DNA of 64,000 bases, taken from positions 124,001-188,000 of the forward strand of contig CALAJN010000007.1 in NCBI GenBank assembly GCA_937922675.1, given 5' to 3'. Source of the stretch: an uncultured Granulosicoccaceae bacterium (GTDB lineage Bacteria > Pseudomonadota > Gammaproteobacteria > Granulosicoccales > Granulosicoccaceae). Shown piece by piece: positions 1-7,824 of the stretch (position 1 is its first letter; each line of letters begins with the position of its first letter). The position numbers and the translations under genes are program-made. Below the pieces are notes generated by a model. It made no database searches. It was not told the DNA's origin and saw nothing but the letters and a program-made list of their open reading frames with translations.

Positions 1-156
1 GCAAGCCAGCAGCGACAAGGCAATAACTGCCACGGCTGGCCGTGTCTCAGCGAGTAGCCGGGCAAGAAAAGGCCGCGCAGGAGGTGGTTCATTCAGACTG
101 CCAGCAGGCGATGCTGGCGTTTGCTGTTGTGCGCTTGTGACAGCGCTGTCAGCCAT
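1..156 (-). CDS. N-terminal fragment of a membrane protein, runs off the left edge
   Basis: The frame opens with an ATG at 156 on the reverse strand and stays open for 52 codons to the window edge. The first part is hydrophilic and rich in Ala, Gln, Pro and Ser. It is followed by an RPFLARLL segment and a hydrophobic run (AVAVIALSLLA) that looks like the start of a first membrane helix. This layout is common at the start of ABC exporters and other polytopic transporters, but too little is visible to name a family. The start overlaps the stop of the GTP cyclohydrolase gene by eight bases, so the two are probably co-translated. If it is a transporter, it may move the product of the neighbouring pathway; that is inference. 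Confidence 0.6.
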   Translation of the reverse strand, partial: MADSAVTSAQQQTPASPAGSLNEPPPARPFLARLLAETRPAVAVIALSLLAC

Positions 157-1393
157 TGCGGCGCTCGCCACCGACTACCGAGTCCAGGTGGCCGCCGAGA
201 TCTCGCTTGGTCTGCAGGTAGCGTGCGTTGTGTGGGTTGATTGATCCTGACAAGGGCACTCTTTCCACCACTCGGATGCCGTCCGCGTCCAGCGCGCTGA
301 CCTTGGCCGGATTGTTGGTCAGTAATCGCACCTTATCGATGCCAAGATCACGAAGCATGGTGCGTGCAGGTGTGAAATCTCTGCCATCTGCGCCGAATCC
401 GAGATGCCTGTCTGCATCGATCGTGTCGTGTCCGGCAGCTTGCATGCGGTACGCTCGCAGTTTATTGACAAGACCGATACCTCGCCCCTCTTGATCGAGG
501 TATAGGATGACGCCACCGCCGGTTTCGGCCATGTGATCAACTGCCCCGGAGAGCTGTTCGCCGCAATCACACCGCAAACTGCCGAAAAGATCGCCGGTAA
601 AGCAGGCGGAATGAATACGCACGGTAACGGTGGCGCTCAAATCGGGCTCGCCAACAACGACGGCTACATGCTGTGCATCGCCGAATCGTTCGCGGTAAGC
701 AATAAATTCAGACCTTGCCGCACGCGCTAGCGGCACTTCGGCGCAAGCAGCGCGTTCCAGCAATAACCCTCGGATGTCGCAATATAGATCAATGTCCAGC
801 GTACTGATCGCTCTTGTATCGACTGCCGGGTTGATCGTGCGATCGACATTGGCATCCGGCGTTGTTGCCGCCTGTGACTCAGTCGTCTCGCGGACCAGCA
901 GTGCCGGTATGCGCGCCGCCTGGCGAGCAAGCTCCAGAGCCTGATCAGCGAGTGCAGACTCGTTACTTTGGCACGCATACTCGCCTTCGTAAGGGATGGT
1001 GGGGTCGACAACGCCCGCCAGTGTCAGAACCTGTTCCAGCGTTGTGTCTTCGGGCATCAGTACGTCAGCAGCCGAGCTGTTGACGGCATGACCGAGAACC
1101 GAGGCCCGCTCACGACTGAGCAACAGATGCAGTCCGCCCTGCAGGTCGTGGGCGTCGGGTAGCTTGGTGATGTGTTCGGCGGCAGCCACAACCATTCGAT
1201 GACTGGCGTCGTGGACGGTGACATCGTGGCCATGACGCAACGCAAAGATGGCTTGCTCTACGCGAAACGCGATCGTCTCGGAATCGATATCCTCAGGCGT
1301 CGTGAAATGGGGACCCACGGATCGTGTTTCCAAGTCGTGGTTGCAGGCAGCGCATGCTGCATTGTGCTTTGCCGGCTCCGGGTCAGACTGCAT
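149..1393 (-). CDS. ribA: GTP cyclohydrolase II with degenerate N-terminal DHBP-synthase-like domain
   Basis: GTP cyclohydrolase II opens the imidazole ring of GTP and releases formate and pyrophosphate, giving the diaminopyrimidine precursor of riboflavin. The C-terminal half (about residues 200-400) carries the family signatures: the zinc cluster in CFTGDLFGSLRCDCG, the GRGIGL loop and the LLTNNPAK motif, so it should be active. The N-terminal half (about residues 35-180) resembles RibB (ALRHGHDVTVHD, then VVAAAEHIT), but the acidic RENEGD-type loop of DHBP synthase is replaced, so it is probably not a second enzyme. An ATG at 1393 has a good AAGGA site; an ATG at 1420 and a TTG at 1459 are alternatives. 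It is divergent from the reductase gene and followed by an overlapping membrane-protein gene, which points to a role beyond plain riboflavin synthesis. Confidence 0.9.
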   Translation of the reverse strand: MQSDPEPAKHNAACAACNHDLETRSVGPHFTTPEDIDSETIAFRVEQAIFALRHGHDVTVHDASHRMVVAAAEHITKLPDAHDLQGGLHLLLSRERASVLGHAVNSSAADVLMPEDTTLEQVLTLAGVVDPTIPYEGEYACQSNESALADQALELARQAARIPALLVRETTESQAATTPDANVDRTINPAVDTRAISTLDIDLYCDIRGLLLERAACAEVPLARAARSEFIAYRERFGDAQHVAVVVGEPDLSATVTVRIHSACFTGDLFGSLRCDCGEQLSGAVDHMAETGGGVILYLDQEGRGIGLVNKLRAYRMQAAGHDTIDADRHLGFGADGRDFTPARTMLRDLGIDKVRLLTNNPAKVSALDADGIRVVERVPLSGSINPHNARYLQTKRDLGGHLDSVVGGERRNG

Positions 1394-1542
1394 CGCGTCC
1401 TTTCTATGTAATTCTTTCATTGCCTCACAGTACGATGAGTTTGATGTTTCGGGGCACAATTTTCTTATTTGTGGAAATTCGACAACATCATGTGTCTACC
1501 GGCGACGCTATGCAACGCCCTCACTAATGAGTCCCTGCCAGC

Positions 1543-2427
1543 ATGACATCTGACGAGCGTCACAGATCCTGGGAGGCCCTGCTGCAGATCGCTGCCGAAC
1601 GGCGTGAAAGTGTCGGTGCATCGGATACGACCGAACAGTACAGAAATCGGGCAAACGAGCATCGTTACCAGCTACAAACGGTTGTTGACCCGGATCTTTC
1701 CGAGCTCTACGGTCAGATGGCCGCCGGGCAGGGCAGGCTCCGTGATCACTATTGCGTGGCGCACCTGGGTCAAAGTATCGACGGTTGTATAGCCACACAA
1801 TCCGGGCACTCTCTTTATGTGACGGGGCAGGCGAATTTAGTCCATCTGCACAGGCTGCGCGCCTTGGCTGATGCCATCGTTGTAGGCGCCGGGACCGTTG
1901 CGGCGGATGATCCACGATTGACAACCCGCTTGGTTGACGGGCCATCTCCGGTGCGGGTTGTTCTTGACAAGAGTGCCTCGCTCTCAGCGAATCACTGCCT
2001 GTTTCGCGATGAGCGTGCCGAGACCCTGGTGGTCTGCGCCGAGGGTTCGACATCCGTTGCGGTGCCCGAAGAGCAGACCGTACGCGTGCCATTGGTGGAA
2101 GGTGAGCTATCGTTGCTCGCCATTCGTGATGCGCTCTCGCAACGCGGGTTGTGTGTGTTGTTCGTTGAGGGTGGAGGTGTCACGGTTACCCGCTTTATCG
2201 AATCCGGTCTGCTTGACCGACTGCACATCGCCATTGCTCCGGTATTGATTGGTCTCGGACGACGAGGCGTGGCCTTGCCATCCGCTGTTGATATGCCCTC
2301 GGCAATGCGACCACCTGTTCGGCTGTACCGAATGGGCGAGGATGTTTTATGGGACTTTGATCTCACAGGTGCGGCACGTGAGGACTGTGAACAAGCCGAT
2401 GATCACTTTCCGCATCGTGTTGTGTGA
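1543..2427 (+). CDS. Stand-alone RibD C-terminal-type pyrimidine reductase
   Basis: This 294-residue protein has a RibD C-terminal (dihydrofolate-reductase-like) domain from about residue 70. Visible hallmarks are AHLGQSIDGCIA, the ADAIVVGAGTVAADDPRLT segment, the FVEGGG glycine motif and the APVLIG segment near the end. RibD-type reductases use NADPH to reduce the ribosyl side chain of the pyrimidine made by GTP cyclohydrolase II. No cytidine-deaminase domain (HAE, PCxxxxC) is present, so it is not a bifunctional RibD. The first 70 residues are hydrophilic and not recognised. It is divergent from the GTP cyclohydrolase gene across an 83-base gap and ends five bases from the convergent methyltransferase gene. 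It may belong to riboflavin synthesis or, more likely given its neighbours, to a specialised pathway from the same precursor. Confidence 0.82.
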   Translation: MTSDERHRSWEALLQIAAERRESVGASDTTEQYRNRANEHRYQLQTVVDPDLSELYGQMAAGQGRLRDHYCVAHLGQSIDGCIATQSGHSLYVTGQANLVHLHRLRALADAIVVGAGTVAADDPRLTTRLVDGPSPVRVVLDKSASLSANHCLFRDERAETLVVCAEGSTSVAVPEEQTVRVPLVEGELSLLAIRDALSQRGLCVLFVEGGGVTVTRFIESGLLDRLHIAIAPVLIGLGRRGVALPSAVDMPSAMRPPVRLYRMGEDVLWDFDLTGAAREDCEQADDHFPHRVV

Positions 2428-2432
2428 TGTGA

Positions 2433-3314
2433 CTAGGGCCGAGGCAACCCGAGTACGTCGACATGCCCGACGCTTATGTGCAAGTGACCATTGTCGATCT
2501 GACTCTGTCTTTGCTCTTGCCATTCCGTGACAAGCTCTGCATCCGACGGACTTTGCTCCATAGCTGCTCGACACCAGCCATGCATCAATTCCGATTGCAA
2601 TGCCGCAGCTGAGTGGTCGAGCTGCCAGTCGGCACGACGTGTTGTCACCGTATAGCTGACCTCCCGCATGGCCTTGGCCATGTAATCGCCAGCGTCCGGC
2701 CCCAGCGCGCTGCCAAGACCCTTGTCACGGCGTTGATGCGCGTTAACAAGCGCGAACACACGTTCATCACAGGGGTGCTCTGGTGAGCATCGAATACGAC
2801 CGTCGAAGCTCAGCGCGAACAAGCAAGGCACGCGCGCCACAGATGCAGCTTTGGCAATGGCATCAATTCGGTCTGCAGAAAAGAGATCAAGCAATGCCGA
2901 GGCGGTTAGTAAATCAGAGTCCGACAATTCAGGGCAGTCAGTGGCCAGATCAAGCGCGAGCACGTTGATTGCGAGTGCCCGTTTGTCAGCGTCTGGTGTG
3001 ACATCGTTGTACGCGTCCACCAGCGTGACGTTGTGGTCGCTTGCCCATGTTTTCAGCCGTGAGGGTAGTGCCTGCAACAGGGCGTTGTCATTGTCGACCA
3101 GTTGCCACTGTTGGTACGCTTCGAGGCGCGGTTGCAAGTACCTGAGATTGGACCCCGTGCCGGTGCCAAGATCCACAACCGAAAGAGGCTGTGAGCGAGA
3201 TGAACTTCTATTGGCCCGCAGGTGCACAAGCAGCTGTTCGAGCAGGCCGGTATCTCTTGCGAGATGGTCAGCTGGCTCACGCAGACTCAGCCAGTCCTTG
3301 TCGAATTCACCCAT
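2433..3314 (-). CDS. Class I SAM-dependent methyltransferase-like protein
   Basis: The 293-residue protein has a clear SAM-binding motif I near residue 45 (VVDLGTGTGSNLRYL), followed by a LVDND acidic strand end and later LALDLA, as in Rossmann-type methyltransferases. The substrate cannot be read from the sequence. The ATG at 3314 overlaps the end of the glycosyltransferase gene by eight bases (ATGGGTGA), and the longer reading upstream lies wholly inside that gene, so I chose this start. It is the last gene of the overlapping chain that begins at ubiG, and its end faces the RibD-type reductase with five bases between. In that context it probably methylates an intermediate or product of the putative GTP-derived pathway. 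Confidence 0.75.
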   Translation of the reverse strand: MGEFDKDWLSLREPADHLARDTGLLEQLLVHLRANRSSSRSQPLSVVDLGTGTGSNLRYLQPRLEAYQQWQLVDNDNALLQALPSRLKTWASDHNVTLVDAYNDVTPDADKRALAINVLALDLATDCPELSDSDLLTASALLDLFSADRIDAIAKAASVARVPCLFALSFDGRIRCSPEHPCDERVFALVNAHQRRDKGLGSALGPDAGDYMAKAMREVSYTVTTRRADWQLDHSAAALQSELMHGWCRAAMEQSPSDAELVTEWQEQRQSQIDNGHLHISVGHVDVLGLPRP

Positions 3315-4398
3315 GGTGCTCTTCACTTGTGGAGCCGGCGCCTTCATCGAATGTACAGGCGCGTGCAAAGGCTGCGCCGGCCTCAGCCCAGGAGCGCAAC
3401 TCGGAGCGCGCTTGCAAGGCAGCTTCTCTCAGATACGAGCGATTTTTTGAATCCGTCAGTACCGCAAGCAGTGCATCTGCAAGAGCATCGGCATCACCCG
3501 CCGGCACCAGCAGACCACAGCCGTCAGGGACAGTATCGGGGATGGCGCCTGCGGTGGTTGAGATGATCGGCAAACCACGGGCCAGGGCCTCTGTCAGGAC
3601 CATTCCATATCCCTCATGGTATGAAGCAAGTACAAAGACATCGGCGCTGGCATAGTGTTCGTCCAGAGTCGAGTCATCCGCCTCGCCATGCAGTGTCACT
3701 TGTTGAGACAAGCCAGTGTCTTTGATCAGGTCTTGCAGCTCTGACAGTGCGGGTGCATCGCGCTCTAGACTACCGACACAATGCAGATGCCAGAGGACAT
3801 CAGGCGCTTTGTGCTTGACCTTCGACAAGGCCTTGACCAACACGCCGTGGCCTTTGCGCGCGGTGAGGGTGGCCACGCACAAGAGATTGATCGCCGCGGT
3901 GTCACTACCGCGAGCGGGAGGAGCGAGGTCAGTTCCTGGCTCTATTGTATTTATTTGATCAGCGCTTACCCCGTAGTCCGCGAGTGCCGCCGTTGTGGAC
4001 GGGCTGGTTGTGATGACTCGGCGGGCATGCGCGAGCGCTGCGCGCTCGGACTCGCGCAATGATGTCACTTGTGCGTTATCCAGACCAGTCTCAAGCGCCA
4101 GAGGATGGTGAACCAGGGCGATAAGTCTCAGTCGCCTGGCATGCCGTGCAAGGATGTCCGGGAGTACGGCAAAAGCCAAGCCATCGATGACGGTAGTCGA
4201 TTGGTCTTTGATACCGCTGAGTATCTGATCGGCTTCAGCTTGTTCGTCAGCGCCCACAAAGGGATACTGACTGCTCAAGTTGTGAATCCGAACCCGATGC
4301 CCGGCGGCTACAAGTTCATCGGTGACGCGCTTGTCATAACGATAGCCGCCCGTTCGTGTATCAAGCGATCCGGGAACGATAAAGTCGATCGAGATCAC
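3307..4398 (-). CDS. Family 4 glycosyltransferase (GT-B fold)
   Basis: This 363-residue protein looks like a retaining GT4 glycosyltransferase of the GT-B fold. The N-terminal half starts with a strand (IDFIVPG) and a glycine-rich loop (TRTGGYRYD). The C-terminal half has the nucleotide-sugar site with the E-x7-E motif in HEGYGMVLTEALARGLP, followed by GAIPD and GLLVPAGD. There is no signal peptide or membrane segment, so it should act in the cytoplasm. The start is a GTG whose GTGA overlaps the stop of the PTPS-like gene. Glycosyltransferases of this type also build lipopolysaccharide, but no other envelope polysaccharide genes are here; the neighbours point to glycosylation of a small molecule. 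Donor and acceptor are unknown. Confidence 0.85.
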   Translation of the reverse strand: MISIDFIVPGSLDTRTGGYRYDKRVTDELVAAGHRVRIHNLSSQYPFVGADEQAEADQILSGIKDQSTTVIDGLAFAVLPDILARHARRLRLIALVHHPLALETGLDNAQVTSLRESERAALAHARRVITTSPSTTAALADYGVSADQINTIEPGTDLAPPARGSDTAAINLLCVATLTARKGHGVLVKALSKVKHKAPDVLWHLHCVGSLERDAPALSELQDLIKDTGLSQQVTLHGEADDSTLDEHYASADVFVLASYHEGYGMVLTEALARGLPIISTTAGAIPDTVPDGCGLLVPAGDADALADALLAVLTDSKNRSYLREAALQARSELRSWAEAGAAFARACTFDEGAGSTSEEHHG

Positions 4399-4808
4399 GC
4401 GGCAACCGTTGGCAGAGTTCCCTCGTAACTCGCCCAGGCAATGTGTGATTCATGCAGAGAGACTCGCATGGCGGTCAGTCCGCTGGCAGCCGGTCCAAGC
4501 TCTCCGGCGGGAATCATCGCTGCGAGCTGCTCGAAGATCGCGTAGGCGAGGAATTCTGTGGTGGTGTTCTTCCCGGCAAAACGCTCTTCTTCATCAAGGT
4601 TCTTGAAGTTGAGGGTGTCGAGCACCTTCTTGAGCGCAACACTGGCAAGCCCGATGTCCACCACCAGGTTATCGTCGTCCAGTGCCGGGCGTTTCATCTC
4701 GACATCGACCACGTAGGTAGCCCCGTGCATGGCGCGAGCAGGGCCGAATACCTCGCCCTGAAAACTATGGGCGATCATGAAGTGATCTCTAACGGTCAGG
4801 CTGAACAT
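4395..4808 (-). CDS. PTPS/QueD-family protein with altered catalytic site
   Basis: The 137-residue protein matches the 6-pyruvoyl-tetrahydropterin synthase / 6-carboxytetrahydropterin synthase (QueD) fold in length and pattern: FMIAHSF with the first zinc His, MHGATY in the place of the usual HGHxY, VDIG, KNTTTEFLA in the place of NPTxExxA, and HES near the end. Several active-site positions differ. The Cys four residues before the HG is Ala, the second His of HGH is Ala, and the usual LDHxxLN segment reads LNFKNLD, so the catalytic His is lost. It may bind a pterin-like ligand with changed chemistry. I chose the ATG at 4808, just after the upstream stop, over a GTG at 4841. It ends in a GTGA overlap with the glycosyltransferase gene. 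Confidence 0.78.
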   Translation of the reverse strand: MFSLTVRDHFMIAHSFQGEVFGPARAMHGATYVVDVEMKRPALDDDNLVVDIGLASVALKKVLDTLNFKNLDEEERFAGKNTTTEFLAYAIFEQLAAMIPAGELGPAASGLTAMRVSLHESHIAWASYEGTLPTVAA

Positions 4809-4813
4809 GAGTG

Positions 4814-5845
4814 TTATGTCGAGTAATGAATGCGATGACACAGCGTAGCGCGTGATGGTGCGTCGGTGCTGTTGTCGTTACGGTCAGAAAGCGTGCGCAG
4901 GGTGTGGGGCAGAGCCTCAAAGTCACTCTCGGCGTTGATCAACACATCAAGTGTTGAGTCAGTGAGCAGTGATAGCGCCAGAGCCAGTCGCCGCGGATAG
5001 TCCCAACGTGCACGCTGCGAGTCTGCGATATGCCCCACTTGCGAGGATATCAGCCTCAGCCTGCGCGAGTGAAACTCCGCTCCGAGTGGCAGCGTAACCT
5101 CGCGGCTTCCATACCAACTGGCTTCCACTATGCGGGCCTCGAATCCTGCCAGCGCCAGTGCTGTCGTCAAGCCTGCAGGATGACCACTGGCATGTATCAC
5201 CAGGTCAGCCTCAAAGTGGTCTTGAGCCACTCTGGCTGACGCAGGGTTTTTGAAACCACAACCCAGAGCACTGGCAATCGTTTGCCGCTCGGAGTTGGTA
5301 TCCATGAGCGTGACTTCGGTGCCCCGTATGCCGGCCGCAAGCCAGGCCACAAGACAACCCACCACACCAGCGCCGACCACGGCAATGCGATCACCGATCG
5401 CCGGTTGCGCATCCCACAACACATTCAGCGCTGTTTCAATATTGGCGGTAAGTACTGCGCGCGCGGCGGGTACCTCGTCAGGTAGGACCGTCACGCTTGT
5501 CGCTGGCACGACAAAGCGGGTCTGGTGCGGAAAGAGACAAAAGACATGGCGGCCCTCGAGTTCAGCAGGCCCTTGTTCCACTACTCCGACGTTGATGTAG
5601 CCGTATTTGACAGGGAAGGGGAAGTCACCTGACTGCCAGGGTGCGCGCATGCGCTGCTGTTCACTGGCAGGGACTTCACCACGAAAGACCAGGGACTCTG
5701 TGCCCTTGCTGATCCCACTGAACAGGGTCTTGACCAGTACCTCGTCGCGCGCAGGCGCGTCGAAAGAAATTTCCTGAATCTCGCCTTGCCCCGGCGCTGT
5801 TGTCCAGAACGCGCGCGCTTCCAAGGTCTTGGCTGTGTCTGTCAT
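4814..5845 (-). CDS. MDR-superfamily (zinc-type alcohol dehydrogenase-like) oxidoreductase
   Basis: The 343-residue protein has the two-domain layout of medium-chain dehydrogenases. The N-terminal catalytic domain contains FSGISKGTE, and a Rossmann domain around residues 160-200 contains AVVGAGVVGCLVAWLAA for NAD(P) binding. The Cys that normally binds catalytic zinc (GICGTD-type motif) is replaced by Ser-Lys, and no structural-zinc Cys cluster is seen. It resembles the divergent BchC-like branch, but no photosynthesis genes are near. The ATG at 5845 forms an ATGA overlap with the preceding gene and has GGAGG upstream, which fixes the start. Within the chain it could oxidise or reduce an alcohol/ketone on the small-molecule product; the substrate is unknown. 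Confidence 0.78.
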   Translation of the reverse strand: MTDTAKTLEARAFWTTAPGQGEIQEISFDAPARDEVLVKTLFSGISKGTESLVFRGEVPASEQQRMRAPWQSGDFPFPVKYGYINVGVVEQGPAELEGRHVFCLFPHQTRFVVPATSVTVLPDEVPAARAVLTANIETALNVLWDAQPAIGDRIAVVGAGVVGCLVAWLAAGIRGTEVTLMDTNSERQTIASALGCGFKNPASARVAQDHFEADLVIHASGHPAGLTTALALAGFEARIVEASWYGSREVTLPLGAEFHSRRLRLISSQVGHIADSQRARWDYPRRLALALSLLTDSTLDVLINAESDFEALPHTLRTLSDRNDNSTDAPSRATLCHRIHYST

Positions 5846-6666
5846 CGATGCCTCCATGCGGTCCAGAGCTTGGCCAAAGGCGGCAGAGTGAAATACTCAC
5901 GTGACAACAAGGTGCGGCGCTTTGTCCATGCGTCTAGCTGACGCAGTCTCAAATGCGCGAGCACCAACACTGGGCGAGCGACATGACCACGCGGCCACAA
6001 CTCGTTTGTTTGTCCAATGCCTGTCACAAGTTTGCTACGTGCATTCGCAATGGCGTCTGTGATCAAGGCCTGGCTCGCGGCGTGTGCTTTGTCATCGTCT
6101 GTGCGGACAAGGGTGGAGGCTTCAATGCCGTGTTGTGCATACAGGTCGGCTGCAAACACAGCCTGCCCTGCGCTCATGAGGTGCGGTAGGCGTGCCAGGC
6201 GGTAGTGCAGGGCGAGTCCTTCTGCCAGGGGAGCGACGGCTGCATCAAGGGCTTGCACCGGTCTAGTTTCAAGACCTGAGAGCACTAGCGCCATCAGGCC
6301 GTGAGAACCGCGGGCGATGCAGCTATCAAGCTCGTGCTTCGTCTTTGGCGGCCTGTAGCGCTCATCTGCCGCGGCACCGAGCACGTTCAATGCCGCATCG
6401 CGCGCGGCCTCATCGTTTGCAAGATCTGCACAGGCGAGTGTTTCGGGATGCCGGGCCCGACCGTCGTGCAGTCGATCAAGCTCCTCGTGCCACCAATGCA
6501 GTTTCTGGTGGGCGACCTCGGGAGAGGTCACATCAAGCAGAGCATCATCGAGAGCGCGTCCTAGTGAGAGTCGGGCCAGGCAGCTTTTGCGTACCGCGTC
6601 CTCAACACCCCACAAGGCGTAATACAGGTTAGACCCTTCTGTAGGCTGCAAGGCGGCGTCGGTCAC
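5842..6666 (-). CDS. Squalene/phytoene-synthase-family protein, probably not a classical synthase
   Basis: The 274-residue protein aligns by eye with the helical squalene/phytoene synthase family: the NLYYALW opening, [10 protein letters not shown] in the place of the first Asp-rich motif (spacing DDxxxD rather than DDxxD), and [14 protein letters not shown] in the place of the usual KLxWWRxEL. The second Asp motif (DxxED, before GRxYLP in true synthases) is missing; the corresponding part reads [10 protein letters not shown]. This loss recalls the NDUFAF6-like branch, which acts in complex I assembly rather than prenyl coupling. The start is a GTG whose GTGA overlaps the ubiG stop, and the end overlaps the dehydrogenase start. 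No carotenoid or hopanoid genes are nearby. A binding or assembly role seems likelier than synthesis. Confidence 0.7.
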   Translation of the reverse strand: MTDAALQPTEGSNLYYALWGVEDAVRKSCLARLSLGRALDDALLDVTSPEVAHQKLHWWHEELDRLHDGRARHPETLACADLANDEAARDAALNVLGAAADERYRPPKTKHELDSCIARGSHGLMALVLSGLETRPVQALDAAVAPLAEGLALHYRLARLPHLMSAGQAVFAADLYAQHGIEASTLVRTDDDKAHAASQALITDAIANARSKLVTGIGQTNELWPRGHVARPVLVLAHLRLRQLDAWTKRRTLLSREYFTLPPLAKLWTAWRHR

Positions 6667-7403
6667 GCCTCACGCCGAGCCATGAGCATGTAGTTGACGT
6701 CGACATCGTTCTTGTCCAGTGTATAGACACGAGTGAACGGGTTATATAGCAAACCGGTCATTTCCGTGACGTCAAGTGCGGCCTGACGGCAGAAGCTGGA
6801 AAGCTCGGACGGCTTGATGAATTTGTTCCATTCATGGGTGCCTCGCGGGAGTAGTCTCAACACGTATTCGGCCCCGACAATGGCAAACAACCAGGATTTG
6901 GGGTTGCGATTGAGTGTTGACAAAAATACGTGACCACCAGGTTTGACCAGTTCCTTGCAGGCAGCAACGGTCGAGGCAGGGTCTGGCACGTGTTCGAGTA
7001 CTTCGAGACAGGTCACGATATCGAAACTTGCAGGGGAGTCGGCTGCCAGATCCTCGGCCGAGATGTTGCGGTACTCGACATTGGCACCAACCTCCCTCGC
7101 ATGCAGGCGAGCCACGGCAAGGGGAGCCTCTGCCAGATCGATTCCTGTAACTGTGGCACCGGCTTGTGCCATGGATTCGGCCAGAATGCCGCCACCGGTG
7201 CCGATGTCCAATATCCGTTTTCCCTCGAGAGGTACGCGCTCGGCTATCCAGCCAAGGCGCAGAGGGTTGATCTGATGTAGCGGCCGAAATTCTCCCTCGG
7301 GTTCCCACCAGCGCGAGGCGAGCTCCTCAAACTTGGCAAGCTCTGCGGCATCGACGTTGGGCGCGGTTGCAGAGTGGGCAGATGGGGTGGTGCTGTCTGT
7401 CAT
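6663..7403 (-). CDS. ubiG: Ubiquinone biosynthesis O-methyltransferase UbiG
   Basis: UbiG carries out both O-methylations of ubiquinone synthesis using SAM. The 246-residue protein has the family signatures: [15 protein letters not shown] near the start, RLGWI, the SAM motif [14 protein letters not shown] around residue 65, EVLEHVPDP, and [12 protein letters not shown] with KFIKPSEL. The ATG at 7403 gives the usual UbiG length; longer in-frame starts upstream add unrelated sequence. It heads the reverse-strand chain, and its stop overlaps the next GTG, so its promoter in the gap before gyrA probably drives the whole chain of six genes. Confidence 0.95.
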   Translation of the reverse strand: MTDSTTPSAHSATAPNVDAAELAKFEELASRWWEPEGEFRPLHQINPLRLGWIAERVPLEGKRILDIGTGGGILAESMAQAGATVTGIDLAEAPLAVARLHAREVGANVEYRNISAEDLAADSPASFDIVTCLEVLEHVPDPASTVAACKELVKPGGHVFLSTLNRNPKSWLFAIVGAEYVLRLLPRGTHEWNKFIKPSELSSFCRQAALDVTEMTGLLYNPFTRVYTLDKNDVDVNYMLMARREA

Positions 7404-7824
7404 CGTGGGGTGCGGATCGAGAAAAGGAGGTGGCGTTGTTGTCGAGCAGTTGCCAGAGCGTGATTCTATATACCGTTCAGACGCGAGTTCTCGATCACAG
7501 CAATGCGCAGAAGTTGCGCTGTATCCGAGATGGATGAGTGGCAGTCCCCAATCGCATGAAGTCAATGTTGCAAGCCAGCCCAAGGCTAGCATTTCAATCA
7601 AGACGACCGACCCTGCGTCCACGTGCCTCGCGGCGCACCATGCCATGAACCTCGGGCGCATTCGCTCAGGTTTCAGCGTTGCGTCTGATGCGGGCTTTGA
7701 GAGGCCGTATTCCCACAAAAATCAGAGTCTTGCATGCCCTTTCCGGCCCTCAAAAAGGCCTCTTTCTGGTAGACTTGAGAGCTTGGAATCCTCACGTTGA
7801 GGAAGCGCTTTGGACCCCTCCGGA
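7404..7824. other. Divergent intergenic region between ubiG and gyrA
   Basis: This 421-base gap must hold the promoters for ubiG (reverse) and gyrA (forward). No convincing gene is present. A TATATA-like run near 7467-7473 could serve as a reverse -10 element, and TAGACT at 7770-7775 as a forward -10, but no well-spaced -35 box accompanies either. A perfect small dyad, TCCTCA-CGT-TGAGGA, sits at 7789-7803 just before gyrA. Its right arm is also a good Shine-Dalgarno sequence for a TTG at 7810, in frame with gyrA. Confidence 0.4.

Noticed and set aside
149-1393. Bifunctional RibBA
   Set aside because: The RibB-like half lacks the acidic catalytic loop, so a second activity is not supported.
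1543-2427. Dihydrofolate reductase
   Set aside because: The fold is related, but the glycine motif FVEGGG and APVLIG segment are those of RibD-type reductases.
4814-5845. BchC and a photosynthesis gene cluster
   Set aside because: The dehydrogenase has a BchC-like look, but no other bacteriochlorophyll or reaction-centre genes are in the window.
5842-6666. Carotenoid or hopanoid synthesis gene
   Set aside because: The second Asp motif is missing and no other crt or hpn gene is nearby.
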